From: a bacterium
Lineage (GTDB): Bacteria > Cyanobacteriota > Vampirovibrionia > Gastranaerophilales > Gastranaerophilaceae
Direction of reading: 5' to 3'
NCBI GenBank assembly: GCA_017536545.1
Contig: JAFXHF010000016.1
Coordinates: forward strand, 166,316 to 230,315
DNA: 64,000 bases
This document shows, piece after piece, positions 1 through 8,715 of this stretch (position 1 is the first letter of the stretch; each line of letters opens with the position of its first letter). The translations under genes were made by a program, and so were the position numbers. The notes under the pieces were generated by a model. That model did no database searches. It was not told the DNA's origin and worked only from the letters and a program-made list of their open reading frames with translations.

Positions 1-1
1 A

Positions 2-958
2 TTCTTGATTGGTAATTATAAAGATGCAGTGATAGACTATACAAAAGCTATTGAGCTTGATCCAAAAAGAGAAAATCTTTATTACAATCGAGGAATTGCA
101 AAAGCTAACTTGAATTTGTACGAAGATGTTATAGAGGATTATACAAAAGAGTTAGAGCTCAATCCTGTTAACGTGAATGCATACTTAAATCGTGGTTCTA
201 CCCAAGTTTTAATGAAGCGTTATGATGAAGCGATTAAAGATTTTTCTATAGCGATAGGTTTGGATTCAAAAAATGAATTAGCTTATTATAATCGAGGAAT
301 TGCAAAACGTTATAAAGGTGATTATAAAGGTGCAATTGAAGATTACACAAAAGTAATTGAACTAGATCCACAAAATGTTGATGCGTATAACAACCGTGGA
401 GTTGCAAAGTATTATTCAAAAGATTATAGTGGTGCTGTTGCTGACTATACGAAAGTTTTAGAATTGGATAATTATTTTAAACAAGTTTATTATAATCGAG
501 GAATTGCTAAATTAGGGTTGAAAAAATATGATGATGCGATTACTGATTTTAATAAAGAGCTAGAAATTAATCCAAAATCAGATTTAGCGTATTATGAAAT
601 TGGTATAGCGGAATCAAGATTGGATCATTATACATCTGCTATTGATGCTTTTACAAAAGCTATTGAATTGAACCCGAATAATGCTGAATACTACACTCAA
701 AGAGGAGCATTGATTAGCCGTTCTGATGGCGATTTGCAAAAAGCAAAAGAGGATTTGATTAAGGCTATTGATTTGGATTCTAATGATGCAGAAAAGTATT
801 TAACCCGTGCAATTATTTTCTGTAAATTAAATATGTATTTACCTGCAATTGATGATTTGAATGTGGTTATCAAATTAGATGAAAAAAATACTCAAGCATA
901 TGACTTACGTTCTTATGCGATAAGTTCAATGAATGCAGAAGCTCAAAAAGTGAAATAA
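2..958 (+). CDS. TPR-repeat protein (5' truncated by window edge)
   Basis: The protein is built almost entirely of 34-residue tetratricopeptide repeats. The signature (YxNRGIAK near each helix A start, then Y..AI.DYTKAIELDP) recurs about nine times. TPR superhelices are protein-protein interaction scaffolds; no catalytic domain is seen. The frame is open to the window edge and enters in the middle of a repeat, so the true start lies upstream and any signal peptide is unseen. The repeats are very alike at DNA level (YYNRGIAK recurs several times), suggesting recent internal duplication. The stop is 68 bases before pepA. The partner cannot be inferred. Confidence 0.85.
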   Translation, partial: FLIGNYKDAVIDYTKAIELDPKRENLYYNRGIAKANLNLYEDVIEDYTKELELNPVNVNAYLNRGSTQVLMKRYDEAIKDFSIAIGLDSKNELAYYNRGIAKRYKGDYKGAIEDYTKVIELDPQNVDAYNNRGVAKYYSKDYSGAVADYTKVLELDNYFKQVYYNRGIAKLGLKKYDDAITDFNKELEINPKSDLAYYEIGIAESRLDHYTSAIDAFTKAIELNPNNAEYYTQRGALISRSDGDLQKAKEDLIKAIDLDSNDAEKYLTRAIIFCKLNMYLPAIDDLNVVIKLDEKNTQAYDLRSYAISSMNAEAQKVK

Positions 959-1026
959 TTCCACTACTCGCATTATTTCAACTTTTTCAATTAATGCTAT
1001 AATGAACCCGAAAAGGAGAGTTTATT

Positions 1027-2421
1027 ATGGAAATTAAAATTGTTGAAAACACAAGAGATGTTGAGTGTGATGTTTTAATCGTAAATAAGTTCGAGGATGA
1101 GTTAACTTCAAATCCTTTGGTTAATAAGTATGCTCCTGATACTTTTAAAGGTAAGCCAGGTGAATCATTTGTAATACATACTAGAGGGGAATTACCATCT
1201 ACTTATGTATTGGCAGTAGGTTTTGGGACAGAACAAAATTTAGATAATAATATTATTAGAGAAAATATTGCAAAAGCAGTTAAAAAATGTGCAGAATTAA
1301 AAGCTAAAACAATTGCTCTTGATATCGATACTAATTTTGCATTCGGTGTTCAATCTGTTATTGGTGCAGAAATTGCAAACTATCATTTTGATAAATACAA
1401 AACAAAAAAAGAACATAGAATTTCGGAAATGTATATTTCAAAAGTTTCAAATGATGTAGTTTTGGCACAATATGTTGCAGAGGGGATGAAACTTGCCAGA
1501 AATTTAGCAAATGAACCTGCAGCATTTGCTACCCCTTCAAAATTAGCTGAAATCGCTCAAAGTTTTGAAGGCGTGGGAACTACAATTTATGAAGAAGAGC
1601 AAATTCGAGAAATGGGTATGGGTGCATATTTAGCGGTTGCTCAAGGAAGCTCTCAAGCTCCTAAGTTTATTCATATCAAATACGCTCCTGAATATCCAAG
1701 AAGAAAAATTGCAATTGTTGGTAAAGGTTTATGTTTTGATAGTGGTGGTTTAGATATCAAGCCTGCCGCATCTATGTTGAATATGAAAGATGATATGTCA
1801 GGTGCAGCATGTGTGCTTGGTATTATGAAGGTTATTAGCAAGTTAAAACCAAATGTTGAAGTACATGCTATAATTGCAGCTTGTGAGAATATGCCATCAA
1901 GTAATTCTTATAAACCAGGTGATATTCTTACTGCTAAAAATGGTAAGACTATTGAAGTTGACAATACAGATGCTGAAGGTCGTTTAACTTTGGCTGATGC
2001 ATTATGTTATGCTTGTGAACTTGGAGTTCATGAAGTTATTGATATTGCAACCCTAACAGGTGCTTGTATGGTTGCTTTAGGTTCTGCTGCATCAGGTATT
2101 ATGGGTAATAACGATGAATTTGTTAAAGAACTTATTAAGTCTGGTGAGTACGTTGGTGAAAAATTCTGGCAACTTCCAATGTGGCAAGAATACCGTGATA
2201 ATTTGAAAAGTGACGTTGCAGATATGAGAAATACTGGTGCTCGTTATGGTGGTGCGTCATCTGCTGGCATGTTCTTAAAAGAATTTGTTACAGACCAAGT
2301 TCGTTGGGCACACTTAGATGTTGCAGGTACTGCATTTTTAGATAAGCCTCAACACGAATTTTCTAAAGGTGCAACAGGCGTCGGCGTTAGAACTATTTTG
2401 AATTACTTATTATCATATTAA
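1027..2421 (+). CDS. pepA: Leucyl aminopeptidase, M17 family (PepA-like)
   Basis: Cytosolic di-metal aminopeptidase that releases N-terminal residues from peptides. At 464 residues it fits M17 enzymes, with a divergent N-terminal macrodomain-like half (about 1-150) and a conserved C-terminal catalytic half. Visible active-site elements are GKGLCFDSGG with catalytic Lys233 and metal ligand Asp238, the following KDDM segment, and the family signature NTDAEGR at 313-319 (Asp315, Glu317, Arg319). The start is supported by AAGGAG about 8 bases upstream. A strong hairpin follows the stop, so the gene ends its transcript. In a fermentative bacterium a role in peptide turnover is likely. Confidence 0.95.
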   Translation: MEIKIVENTRDVECDVLIVNKFEDELTSNPLVNKYAPDTFKGKPGESFVIHTRGELPSTYVLAVGFGTEQNLDNNIIRENIAKAVKKCAELKAKTIALDIDTNFAFGVQSVIGAEIANYHFDKYKTKKEHRISEMYISKVSNDVVLAQYVAEGMKLARNLANEPAAFATPSKLAEIAQSFEGVGTTIYEEEQIREMGMGAYLAVAQGSSQAPKFIHIKYAPEYPRRKIAIVGKGLCFDSGGLDIKPAASMLNMKDDMSGAACVLGIMKVISKLKPNVEVHAIIAACENMPSSNSYKPGDILTAKNGKTIEVDNTDAEGRLTLADALCYACELGVHEVIDIATLTGACMVALGSAASGIMGNNDEFVKELIKSGEYVGEKFWQLPMWQEYRDNLKSDVADMRNTGARYGGASSAGMFLKEFVTDQVRWAHLDVAGTAFLDKPQHEFSKGATGVGVRTILNYLLSY

Positions 2422-2440
2422 AATATAGTTTTATATCGAG

Positions 2441-2463
2441 TGGGAGCTTTTAGAAAGCTCCCA
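2441..2463 (+). terminator. Intrinsic terminator after pepA
   Basis: A perfect 9-bp stem TGGGAGCTT/AAGCTCCCA with a 5-base loop, followed by a weak T-rich stretch, 20 bases after the pepA stop. Confidence 0.75.
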
Positions 2464-2505
2464 TTTCTCATATATTTGGATGTGTGAAATCTATAAAAGC
2501 TAATT

Positions 2506-2511
2506 TATAAT
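2506..2511 (+). promoter_or_regulatory. -10 hexamer for the gene at 2518 (leaderless)
   Basis: A perfect TATAAT ends 6 bases before the ATG at 2518, and there is no Shine-Dalgarno. Transcription would start on the A of the start codon. No good -35 is seen at 17 bases (TGTGAA at 2483-2488 is the best fit). Confidence 0.6.
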
Positions 2512-2517
2512 CCTTGT

Positions 2518-3222
2518 ATGATGGACTTATTTAAACAAATTAAATACTTTTTCTTATCGCTAAAAGAAAAAGACTTGCAGGAAAAATTACAAAAAACAAC
2601 AAAAAGAAGTTTTACTAATAAAACTTCAAAACAAGTTTTGGGAACCGCCGCAGATTTAACTCTTAACAGCCAGACTCTTAAAACTATTGATGAAGTAAAA
2701 GAAAATGTTTCTGCTATTGTTAAACAAACTAATTGCGACCCAGAAAAACTTTTGGATTATGTAAAAGCAGCAAAAACTCCTGTTTGTAAAATAAATAATG
2801 CTGACAAAATTTTAAATCTTATCAAAGAAGAAGAAGGTTTAATTTGTGAAAAACGAGGTTTTGAGGCTTTTGTTTTGGGTATCGTGACAGGTCAAGGTAT
2901 AAAATTTAAGACTGAACCAATGTTTATTTTGAGGGATGGTATCATTGATAAATATTATATGTTGCATCATTTCTATCGTTGGTATTCTTTAAAAGCAGAT
3001 TTACCTGGTTTTGATTACGAAACTCAAAAGAGATTTAAGTCTTATCTTTTTGAAAATAACGATAATGTAAAAGGGTTATCAATGGAATCTATTATTAGTT
3101 TGCAAGAAGCTGTTGCCCGAGATCAGGAAGCAACTGAGTTTGTATTAGATTATACAAATTCTATTGAGGGGTCAAAACAAGTCATCGAAAAGATAAAAAA
3201 TGACGGTTCTGCAAATGTGTAG
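2518..3222 (+). CDS. Conserved-looking protein of unknown function
   Basis: A 234-residue soluble protein with no signal peptide or membrane segment and no family I recognise. The first 100 residues are lysine-rich and probably helical (LxxALK-type segments). The second half is aromatic-rich with a YYMLHHFYRWYSLKADLPGFDYE stretch around residues 142-164. There is no Shine-Dalgarno before the ATG, but a consensus -10 hexamer 6 bases upstream supports this start as leaderless. It stands alone between the pepA terminator and the rubrerythrin promoter. Confidence 0.75.
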   Translation: MMDLFKQIKYFFLSLKEKDLQEKLQKTTKRSFTNKTSKQVLGTAADLTLNSQTLKTIDEVKENVSAIVKQTNCDPEKLLDYVKAAKTPVCKINNADKILNLIKEEEGLICEKRGFEAFVLGIVTGQGIKFKTEPMFILRDGIIDKYYMLHHFYRWYSLKADLPGFDYETQKRFKSYLFENNDNVKGLSMESIISLQEAVARDQEATEFVLDYTNSIEGSKQVIEKIKNDGSANV

Positions 3223-3250
3223 TTATGTAACAATAATGGTTTTAGAAAAA

Positions 3251-3269
3251 AGTGGTAATAATTACCACT
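3251..3269. promoter_or_regulatory. Palindromic operator candidate (PerR/Fur-like) at the rubrerythrin promoter
   Basis: AGTGGTAAT-A-ATTACCACT is a perfect 9-1-9 palindrome whose last base overlaps the first base of the -35 hexamer. The 7-1-7 core resembles the geometry of PerR/Fur/Zur-family boxes. The single-base centre makes it a poor terminator hairpin and a good dimer-binding site. No regulator gene is in the window. Confidence 0.5.
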
Positions 3270-3297
3270 TTACAAATTGAATTTAATTTGCTATAAT
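3269..3297 (+). promoter_or_regulatory. Promoter of reverse rubrerythrin
   Basis: TTTACA (3269-3274), 17-base spacer, TATAAT (3292-3297). Predicted transcription start is about 3304, giving a leader of about 43 bases before the ATG. Confidence 0.8.
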
Positions 3298-3346
3298 TAG
3301 TCATGTAAGAAATGAGAAAATAAATTCTAAATGAAAGGCGGTAATC

Positions 3347-3883
3347 ATGAAATACGTATGTACAGTTTGTGGATGGTCAACAGAAGCAGATAAAGCTCCA
3401 GAAAGATGCCCATTATGTGGTGCTACAACTTTTAAAGAAGTTGGCGGTGGAGAAAAAACATATGCTTGCGAACATAAAGTTGGTGATGGTGTTGTTGCAG
3501 ATGCTCAAGTTATGGAAGGTCTAAGAGCACACTTCAACGGTGAATGTACAGAAGTTGGTATGTATTTAGCAATGTCTAGAGTAGCTGAAAGAGAAGGCTA
3601 TCCAGAAGTTGCTGAAGCATTCAAAAGATATGCATTTGAAGAAGCAGAACACGCTGCAAAATTTGCTGAATTGTTAGGCGAAGTTGTTACTGATTCAACA
3701 AAGAAAAACTTAGAATTAAGAGCTGAAGCAGAACACGGTGCTTGTGATGGCAAATTAGCAATCGCAATTAGAGCTAAAGAATTAGGCTATGATGCAATTC
3801 ACGATACAGTTCACGAAATGGCTAAAGACGAAGCTCGTCATGGCAAAGGTTTTGATGGACTATTAAAAAGATATTTTGGTTAA
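3347..3883 (+). CDS. Reverse rubrerythrin (N-terminal rubredoxin, C-terminal diiron domain)
   Basis: A 178-residue peroxidase-type protein that detoxifies hydrogen peroxide or oxygen in anaerobes, taking electrons through a rubredoxin centre. The rubredoxin-like site comes first (Cys5, Cys8, Cys21, Cys24). The ferritin-like diiron helical bundle follows, with ExxH-type motifs EEAEH and DEARH. This order is reversed relative to classical rubrerythrin, one of which is encoded at 28564. The start is preceded by AAAGGCGG. It has its own consensus promoter overlapped by a palindrome, consistent with peroxide-responsive control, and a shared bidirectional terminator behind it. Confidence 0.93.
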   Translation: MKYVCTVCGWSTEADKAPERCPLCGATTFKEVGGGEKTYACEHKVGDGVVADAQVMEGLRAHFNGECTEVGMYLAMSRVAEREGYPEVAEAFKRYAFEEAEHAAKFAELLGEVVTDSTKKNLELRAEAEHGACDGKLAIAIRAKELGYDAIHDTVHEMAKDEARHGKGFDGLLKRYFG

Positions 3884-3908
3884 TTTACTTTCTACACACA
3901 ACCAAAAA

Positions 3909-3931
3909 AAGCCGACCCTTGTGGTCGGCTT
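3909..3931. terminator. Bidirectional terminator between rubrerythrin and the GH77-like gene
   Basis: AAGCCGACC/GGTCGGCTT stem with a CTTGT loop and A-rich/T-rich flanks. It lies just beyond both convergent stop codons and can serve either strand. Confidence 0.85.
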
Positions 3932-3937
3932 TAATAT

Positions 3938-5830
3938 TTATACTTTTTTATCAATATTTTCTGTTTTGGGTTTTTGGTTTTGGTATTGTTTATACCCAAC
4001 TAAAGCACTCACTCCTGTTACTAAGAGGCCGCCTGCAACTAACCAAGGAGTTTTGGATTTTTTAGTAGCGGCTTTAATTTCTTGAGGTTGGGTTACTTCT
4101 TCGATAATTTCGGTGGATTTTTCAATCAAGATATCTCTAAATTTAAGTAATTTACCATATAATTCTGAATGAGTTTCATTCAATCCTTTTGCATAAAATA
4201 CTTTTACAAGACTATCCATAATGTTAAAACCATAGCCTTCTTCAACTGCTGCGTGATATGCAGATTTGTAGTTTGCAGGGATTTTGTATGCGTAATTTCT
4301 ATGTGCAGATAAGTTTCTCGCAGAATCGTTTACGCAGTTCAAGTTTTGCATATCGAAACGTTCTTCTCTTCCGAATACATCCATATAAAACATTTCATTA
4401 TGTCTTGCCATCATAGGTTCAGCCCATTTTGCCCTTGCAAACTCAACTGGGTCACATAAGACACCTTCTGGAATATTTAAAATTTTTGCAAGCGGACGAA
4501 TTGCATCATACTTATGTGGCTCAAGATTTGGCATTGATGTATCTGGCATGTTATGGGCGATCTGACGTAACGGTTGTGGGTCGTGATTACCTACACCTAC
4601 AACAAAATAATCAGGATCCCAACCACGTCTTATAAACGCATCGTTTGAACCCCATAAATCACCATCTTTTTCGTGCATATGGGTTGAACCAAAGATTTTT
4701 GTACGTTGTTTTACTTCGTCTAATAGTTCCCCTGAATTTGGTTTAAAAATATCTCCGCCTTCGAATTCGTAGATTAAGTTACGCAAATCAAAATCTTCAC
4801 CTTTAACTTCTTTTACTGCATCTTCAATAAACTTGAGAACTTTATCTCCTAGATATTGTTGATAGGTGTGATTACCTGCTTCGTTAGTCATTCTAGGGTT
4901 TAAGTATGCCCAACCAACATCAAACCTAATCATATCGTATCGTTTTGCAAATAATTGAACTTTTGTTTTTAATAATTTTGCAGCATCACTTGTTGGGTCT
5001 TGTAGGGCATCGTAATCAAGTGCTCTTAAATCCCAAGTTCGGTCACCGATGTAATAACCTTGTTTAAATGCTTTAGGATATGCTGCAATTTCATCTGCAG
5101 AAAATCCGATTAAACAATCACCACAAAGTTTTACACCCTCTTTGTTTAGTGCTTCTTTTCCTATTCTTAAGTGTTCATCAGCTAAGAATTGCCTAAATCT
5201 AAAATAGTCTTGATCTTTTTCGAATGACCGAGGAATATCTAACCAATATGAGTTTTCTTGAATATAACGATTGTATTTTTGTTTTAGTGGTGAATTTTCA
5301 TCAAGAGCTAAAAATCTTTCGTGTGCGACTTTTAACATTTTATTTTGTTCACCTTGATAAGACATTACATTATCATAGTTTGCGATAGTTTCTTTATCAG
5401 GTTTGATATTTGCTGTGACAATTTTTTGAAATTCTTCTGGTTTTAAAATTCTGCCAAATTCTTCAGTTGTTAAAAGTTCAGGGTCAATTTGGTGGTTCCC
5501 TAAAGACAAAGCTGTCCCACTATATGCACAATACAAACCTGAACCTTTAGAGTTTGCAACTTGACCTTGTGGTAGAACCTCAACAATATTAAACCCTAGT
5601 AAAGGTTTCATAAATTTAAAAAATTCTTGAGATTCTTTTGCTGCTAAATTCGAAACCCCTGTATTTTTTGTTGCACTTTGAGGCAGACAAGCATCATGTA
5701 CTATGAAAATAGATTTGCCTGTCTGACCTACTAATTGTTTTGCTTCTTTTTGGACTTGTTCAAATTCTTGAGTTTCTTGGGCTGTTAGCCTGCGTCCGAA
5801 GCTTATATTATTAACTGCAGAAACTTTCAT
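3938..5830 (-). CDS. Divergent GH77-like (4-alpha-glucanotransferase-related) protein with N-terminal SFG motif and C-terminal membrane segment
   Basis: 630 residues. The middle resembles a glycoside hydrolase 77 (MalQ-type) barrel. It has RFDVGW (Arg302, Asp304, cf. RIDH in MalQ), an EFEGGD segment near 354-359 where the acid/base lies, GNHDPQPLR (His416-Asp417, cf. THDN), and an upstream GDCLIGFSADEIAAYP segment like GDLPIYVA. The matches are partial, so substrate and activity are uncertain. The N-terminus reads MKVSAVNNISFGRR, sharing the MKVxxVNxxSF pattern with the gene at 19165. The C-terminus has one hydrophobic helix (about 602-620) and a short basic tail. It lies 32 bases after trxA, probably in one operon. 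Confidence 0.6.
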   Translation of the reverse strand: MKVSAVNNISFGRRLTAQETQEFEQVQKEAKQLVGQTGKSIFIVHDACLPQSATKNTGVSNLAAKESQEFFKFMKPLLGFNIVEVLPQGQVANSKGSGLYCAYSGTALSLGNHQIDPELLTTEEFGRILKPEEFQKIVTANIKPDKETIANYDNVMSYQGEQNKMLKVAHERFLALDENSPLKQKYNRYIQENSYWLDIPRSFEKDQDYFRFRQFLADEHLRIGKEALNKEGVKLCGDCLIGFSADEIAAYPKAFKQGYYIGDRTWDLRALDYDALQDPTSDAAKLLKTKVQLFAKRYDMIRFDVGWAYLNPRMTNEAGNHTYQQYLGDKVLKFIEDAVKEVKGEDFDLRNLIYEFEGGDIFKPNSGELLDEVKQRTKIFGSTHMHEKDGDLWGSNDAFIRRGWDPDYFVVGVGNHDPQPLRQIAHNMPDTSMPNLEPHKYDAIRPLAKILNIPEGVLCDPVEFARAKWAEPMMARHNEMFYMDVFGREERFDMQNLNCVNDSARNLSAHRNYAYKIPANYKSAYHAAVEEGYGFNIMDSLVKVFYAKGLNETHSELYGKLLKFRDILIEKSTEIIEEVTQPQEIKAATKKSKTPWLVAGGLLVTGVSALVGYKQYQNQKPKTENIDKKV

Positions 5831-5862
5831 ACTTATCTTAAAGACCTAAATAAAAATTTTTG

Positions 5863-6186
5863 TTATAAATGTTTTTCAATATTTGAAATAATTGTTGATT
5901 TTGGCATTAAACCAGCCATGCGTTCAACAGCTTCCCCATTTTTGAATACTAACAAACTTGGTAAACCGCTGATTGAATATTTTTTAGCAGTTTCTAGAGA
6001 TTCTTCAACATTTATTTTTACAAATTTAACTTTACCATCATATGCTTCAGCGATTTCATCAACAACAGGACCAAGTTTTCTGCAAGGACCACACCAAGTT
6101 GCCCAGAAATCAACCAATACTGGAATTGATGAATTTACAACTTCTGCTTCAAAAGTTGAATCATTTAGATCTAACACATTTCCCAT
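5863..6186 (-). CDS. trxA: Thioredoxin
   Basis: A 107-residue cytosolic thiol-disulfide oxidoreductase with the classical active site WCGPC (Trp31, Cys32, Cys35) and the cis-proline loop SGLPSLLVF (Pro76). Length and fold elements match bacterial thioredoxin 1. The start is preceded by a GGGGT-type ribosome-binding sequence. It is the first gene of a leftward pair with the GH77-like protein and is divergent from the exonuclease gene at 6282. Thioredoxin reductase is not in the window. Confidence 0.97.
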   Translation of the reverse strand: MGNVLDLNDSTFEAEVVNSSIPVLVDFWATWCGPCRKLGPVVDEIAEAYDGKVKFVKINVEESLETAKKYSISGLPSLLVFKNGEAVERMAGLMPKSTIISNIEKHL

Positions 6187-6281
6187 GATTTTTACCCCAT
6201 TTCTTAACTATTACTTCACAATAATAACATGGAAAAAACTTTTGTGCTATTATCTATATGAGAACTACGTAGGATAAAAAA

Positions 6282-7199
6282 ATGGCTAGAAAAAAAATAG
6301 TTGAAATTGTTTTAGATACTGAAACAACGGGATTAGATTATACTAGGGAGAAGATGGTTGAATTTGCCGCAGTAAGATTAGAAAACGGTAAAATCAAAGA
6401 TGAATTTCAAACTTTAATTAACCCTGAACAACACATTAGAAAATCAAGTATTGCGATTCACGGTATTACAGAGGAAATGGTAGTAGATGCTCCAACAGAA
6501 GCTGAAGCTATGCCTAAAATTTTAGAGTTTATTGGCGATTATCCGATTGTTGCACATAATGCAATTTTTGATTATTCATTTTTAAATGAAGCAGCAAAAA
6601 GAGTTACTGGTGAAGAGCTTAAAAATGAAAGAATTGATACTCAACAAATGTTCAAAGAAGTTTATCCAGATTTGGAAGCTCACGGTTTGAACGCTTTGAC
6701 TGAAAAATTTAATGTTGAGTTAAAAGATCATCACAGAGCTATGGGTGATACTATGGGATTGGCATTAGCTTATCCAAAATTGAAAAAATTATATGTTCAA
6801 AAATATGACTGGGAAAGTAAACAATTAGAAAATGTTGATTATCTTTTCGAAAGATTTTTAAGACTTCAACAAACCGTTACTACTTTGCAGTCTGAAATGC
6901 AGGATTTGAAATCTGTATTCAAATTGTATTTTGAACAAGGGGGAGCTCCAATTACTTCACAAGAAGGTGATATGTTAGTGTACAACTCAAAACAATCATT
7001 TGGGTATGACTTCAATGCAATCAAGCCTGTTTTAGAAGAAGTTGGTGCTTTAGAAAAAGCTGTAAAAATTAACACTGGCTTTGTAGATAGATTGGTTAAT
7101 GGTAGAAGTCTTGATGATGAGAAAAAAGAAATTATCAAAAATGCAAGACAAGAGTTAACTGAAACAAGAAATATTCAAGTAATTAAGAATAATAAGTAG
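6282..7199 (+). CDS. DEDDh 3'-5' exonuclease (DnaQ/PolC-epsilon type) with C-terminal helical extension
   Basis: The first 170 residues form an RNase-T-like exonuclease. ExoI is DTETTG (Asp12, Glu14), ExoII lies around HNAIFDYSFL, and ExoIII is HHRAMGDTMG with the DEDDh histidine and last aspartate. The remaining 135 residues form a probable coiled-coil/helical tail (LQQTVTTLQSEMQDLKSVF) that I do not recognise. It could be a proofreading subunit or a repair exonuclease; the family does not settle which. TAGGAT precedes the ATG. The transporter gene follows after 14 bases, so the two are co-transcribed. Confidence 0.85.
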   Translation: MARKKIVEIVLDTETTGLDYTREKMVEFAAVRLENGKIKDEFQTLINPEQHIRKSSIAIHGITEEMVVDAPTEAEAMPKILEFIGDYPIVAHNAIFDYSFLNEAAKRVTGEELKNERIDTQQMFKEVYPDLEAHGLNALTEKFNVELKDHHRAMGDTMGLALAYPKLKKLYVQKYDWESKQLENVDYLFERFLRLQQTVTTLQSEMQDLKSVFKLYFEQGGAPITSQEGDMLVYNSKQSFGYDFNAIKPVLEEVGALEKAVKINTGFVDRLVNGRSLDDEKKEIIKNARQELTETRNIQVIKNNK

Positions 7200-7213
7200 G
7201 AGAAAAAGAAATT

Positions 7214-8635
7214 ATGTTGAAAAAATTAGGGGATTTCTTTAATTTTAAGGAACCACCTGTGGCAGAACCTATTCAAGATTCTGACAAAGTGGCTTCTATG
7301 TATAAACATTGGCGTATAAGAATTTTCTATTCTTGCTTTATTGGTTATACGATTTTTTATCTATGTAAGAAAAATATTGCAGTTGCACTACCTGGTATTA
7401 TGCAAGAGTTTGGTTATTCTGCAACTGAACTTGGTTTGTTAGGTAGTTCATTATATTTAACTTATGGTATCGGTAAGTTTGTTAATGGTGTATTGGCTGA
7501 CGGTTCAGATGTGAGAAAATTTTTCCCTTCTGCACTATTAATGACAGCATTAGCGAATATTCTATTTGCTTTGGCACCAAGTGGCGTTGGCCTATTAGGC
7601 TTAAGCTCACAAATGACAGCAGTTGTTTTATTATGGGTACTAGCTTTCTTGTGGGGTGTTAGTGGTTGGTTCCAATCAGCTGGTTTCCCTGCAGTTGCAA
7701 AAAGTTTAACTTACTGGTATTCAAACTCTGAACGTGGAACAAAATGGTCATTATGGTCTTGTTCTCACCAAACAGGTACTTTCTTAAGCTTTATTTTAGC
7801 AGGTCATATTGCGGCTCACTTTGGTTGGAGAGCAGCATTCTTTGTACCTGGTATGTTGGCTTTAATCACTGCTTTATGGTTGTTTGAAAGATTAAGAGAT
7901 AGACCGCAGTCTTTGGGTCTTCCAGATGTTGAAGAGTTTCGTAATGAACCAGTTAAAAAACAAGATGAAGGTAAAAAATCTGAAGAAGATGAAATGTCTT
8001 ATGTTCAAATCTTCAAAAAACACGTTTTGTGCAATAAAACACTTTGGTTATTAGCGATTGCTTATGTGTTTGTTTATATTATTAGATTTGGTGCAGAAGA
8101 CTGGATGATTATGTACTTGAAAAATGCTAAAAACATCGAGTTAGCTGATGCTACAAATATGATTGCTTCATTACCTCTTGTTGGTATTTGTGGTACTGTT
8201 TGTGCTGGTATTATTTCTGATAAATTATTCAAAGGTAAGAGAGCTCCTGTTAACTTAATTTATCTAGTGGGTGTAATTTTAGCTATTATTGCTTTGAAAT
8301 TTAATACAATTAATAGTTTGAATTACGTAATCATTGGTTTATTGGGGGCATTTACTTACGGTCCTCAAATGATGATTGGTGGACTTTGTGCAGTTGAATC
8401 AAGTTCTAAAAAAGTTGCTTCAGCAGCATCAGGTTTTACAGGCACTTTTGGTTATGTAGGTGCATTTTTATCAGCAACAGGTACAGGTTTCTTAGTTGAT
8501 AAACTAGGTAAAGATGGTGTTGGAAACTGGGATGGTGCAATCTATTTTTGGTTAGTGTCTGGTATCATTTGTTTAGTTATCTGTACAATCTTAGCTATTG
8601 ATGAATACAGAAAAGATGCAGCTAAAAAAGCCTAA
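7214..8635 (+). CDS. MFS transporter of the organophosphate:phosphate antiporter family (GlpT/UhpT/UhpC-like)
   Basis: A 473-residue inner-membrane protein with about 12 hydrophobic segments. The N-terminal YKHWRIRIFYSCFIGYTIFYLCKKNIAVALP stretch (about residues 27-58) is typical of GlpT/UhpT-type sugar-phosphate and glycerol-3-phosphate antiporters. A charged loop around residues 225-255 separates the two six-helix halves. Substrate cannot be fixed; hexose phosphate or glycerol 3-phosphate are the family precedents. It follows the exonuclease gene by 14 bases with AGGAG before the ATG and ends at a strong terminator. A UhpC-like sensor role is the alternative, but no UhpAB partner is nearby. 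Confidence 0.85.
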   Translation: MLKKLGDFFNFKEPPVAEPIQDSDKVASMYKHWRIRIFYSCFIGYTIFYLCKKNIAVALPGIMQEFGYSATELGLLGSSLYLTYGIGKFVNGVLADGSDVRKFFPSALLMTALANILFALAPSGVGLLGLSSQMTAVVLLWVLAFLWGVSGWFQSAGFPAVAKSLTYWYSNSERGTKWSLWSCSHQTGTFLSFILAGHIAAHFGWRAAFFVPGMLALITALWLFERLRDRPQSLGLPDVEEFRNEPVKKQDEGKKSEEDEMSYVQIFKKHVLCNKTLWLLAIAYVFVYIIRFGAEDWMIMYLKNAKNIELADATNMIASLPLVGICGTVCAGIISDKLFKGKRAPVNLIYLVGVILAIIALKFNTINSLNYVIIGLLGAFTYGPQMMIGGLCAVESSSKKVASAASGFTGTFGYVGAFLSATGTGFLVDKLGKDGVGNWDGAIYFWLVSGIICLVICTILAIDEYRKDAAKKA

Positions 8636-8652
8636 GGGTAAATATATAAATT

Positions 8653-8684
8653 AAAAAAGAGAGGTAATTTTGCCTCTCTTTTTT
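8653..8684 (+). terminator. Intrinsic terminator after the MFS gene
   Basis: AAAAAAGAGAGG paired with CCTCTCTTTTTT around an 8-base loop, with a long T run. Confidence 0.9.
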
Positions 8685-8715
8685 TATGTGATAAAATTAG
8701 GTCGGAGGATTTCCG

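Noticed and set aside
3876..4085. Rightward ORF after rubrerythrin
   Set aside because: It spans the bidirectional terminator and is antisense to the 3' end of the GH77-like gene.
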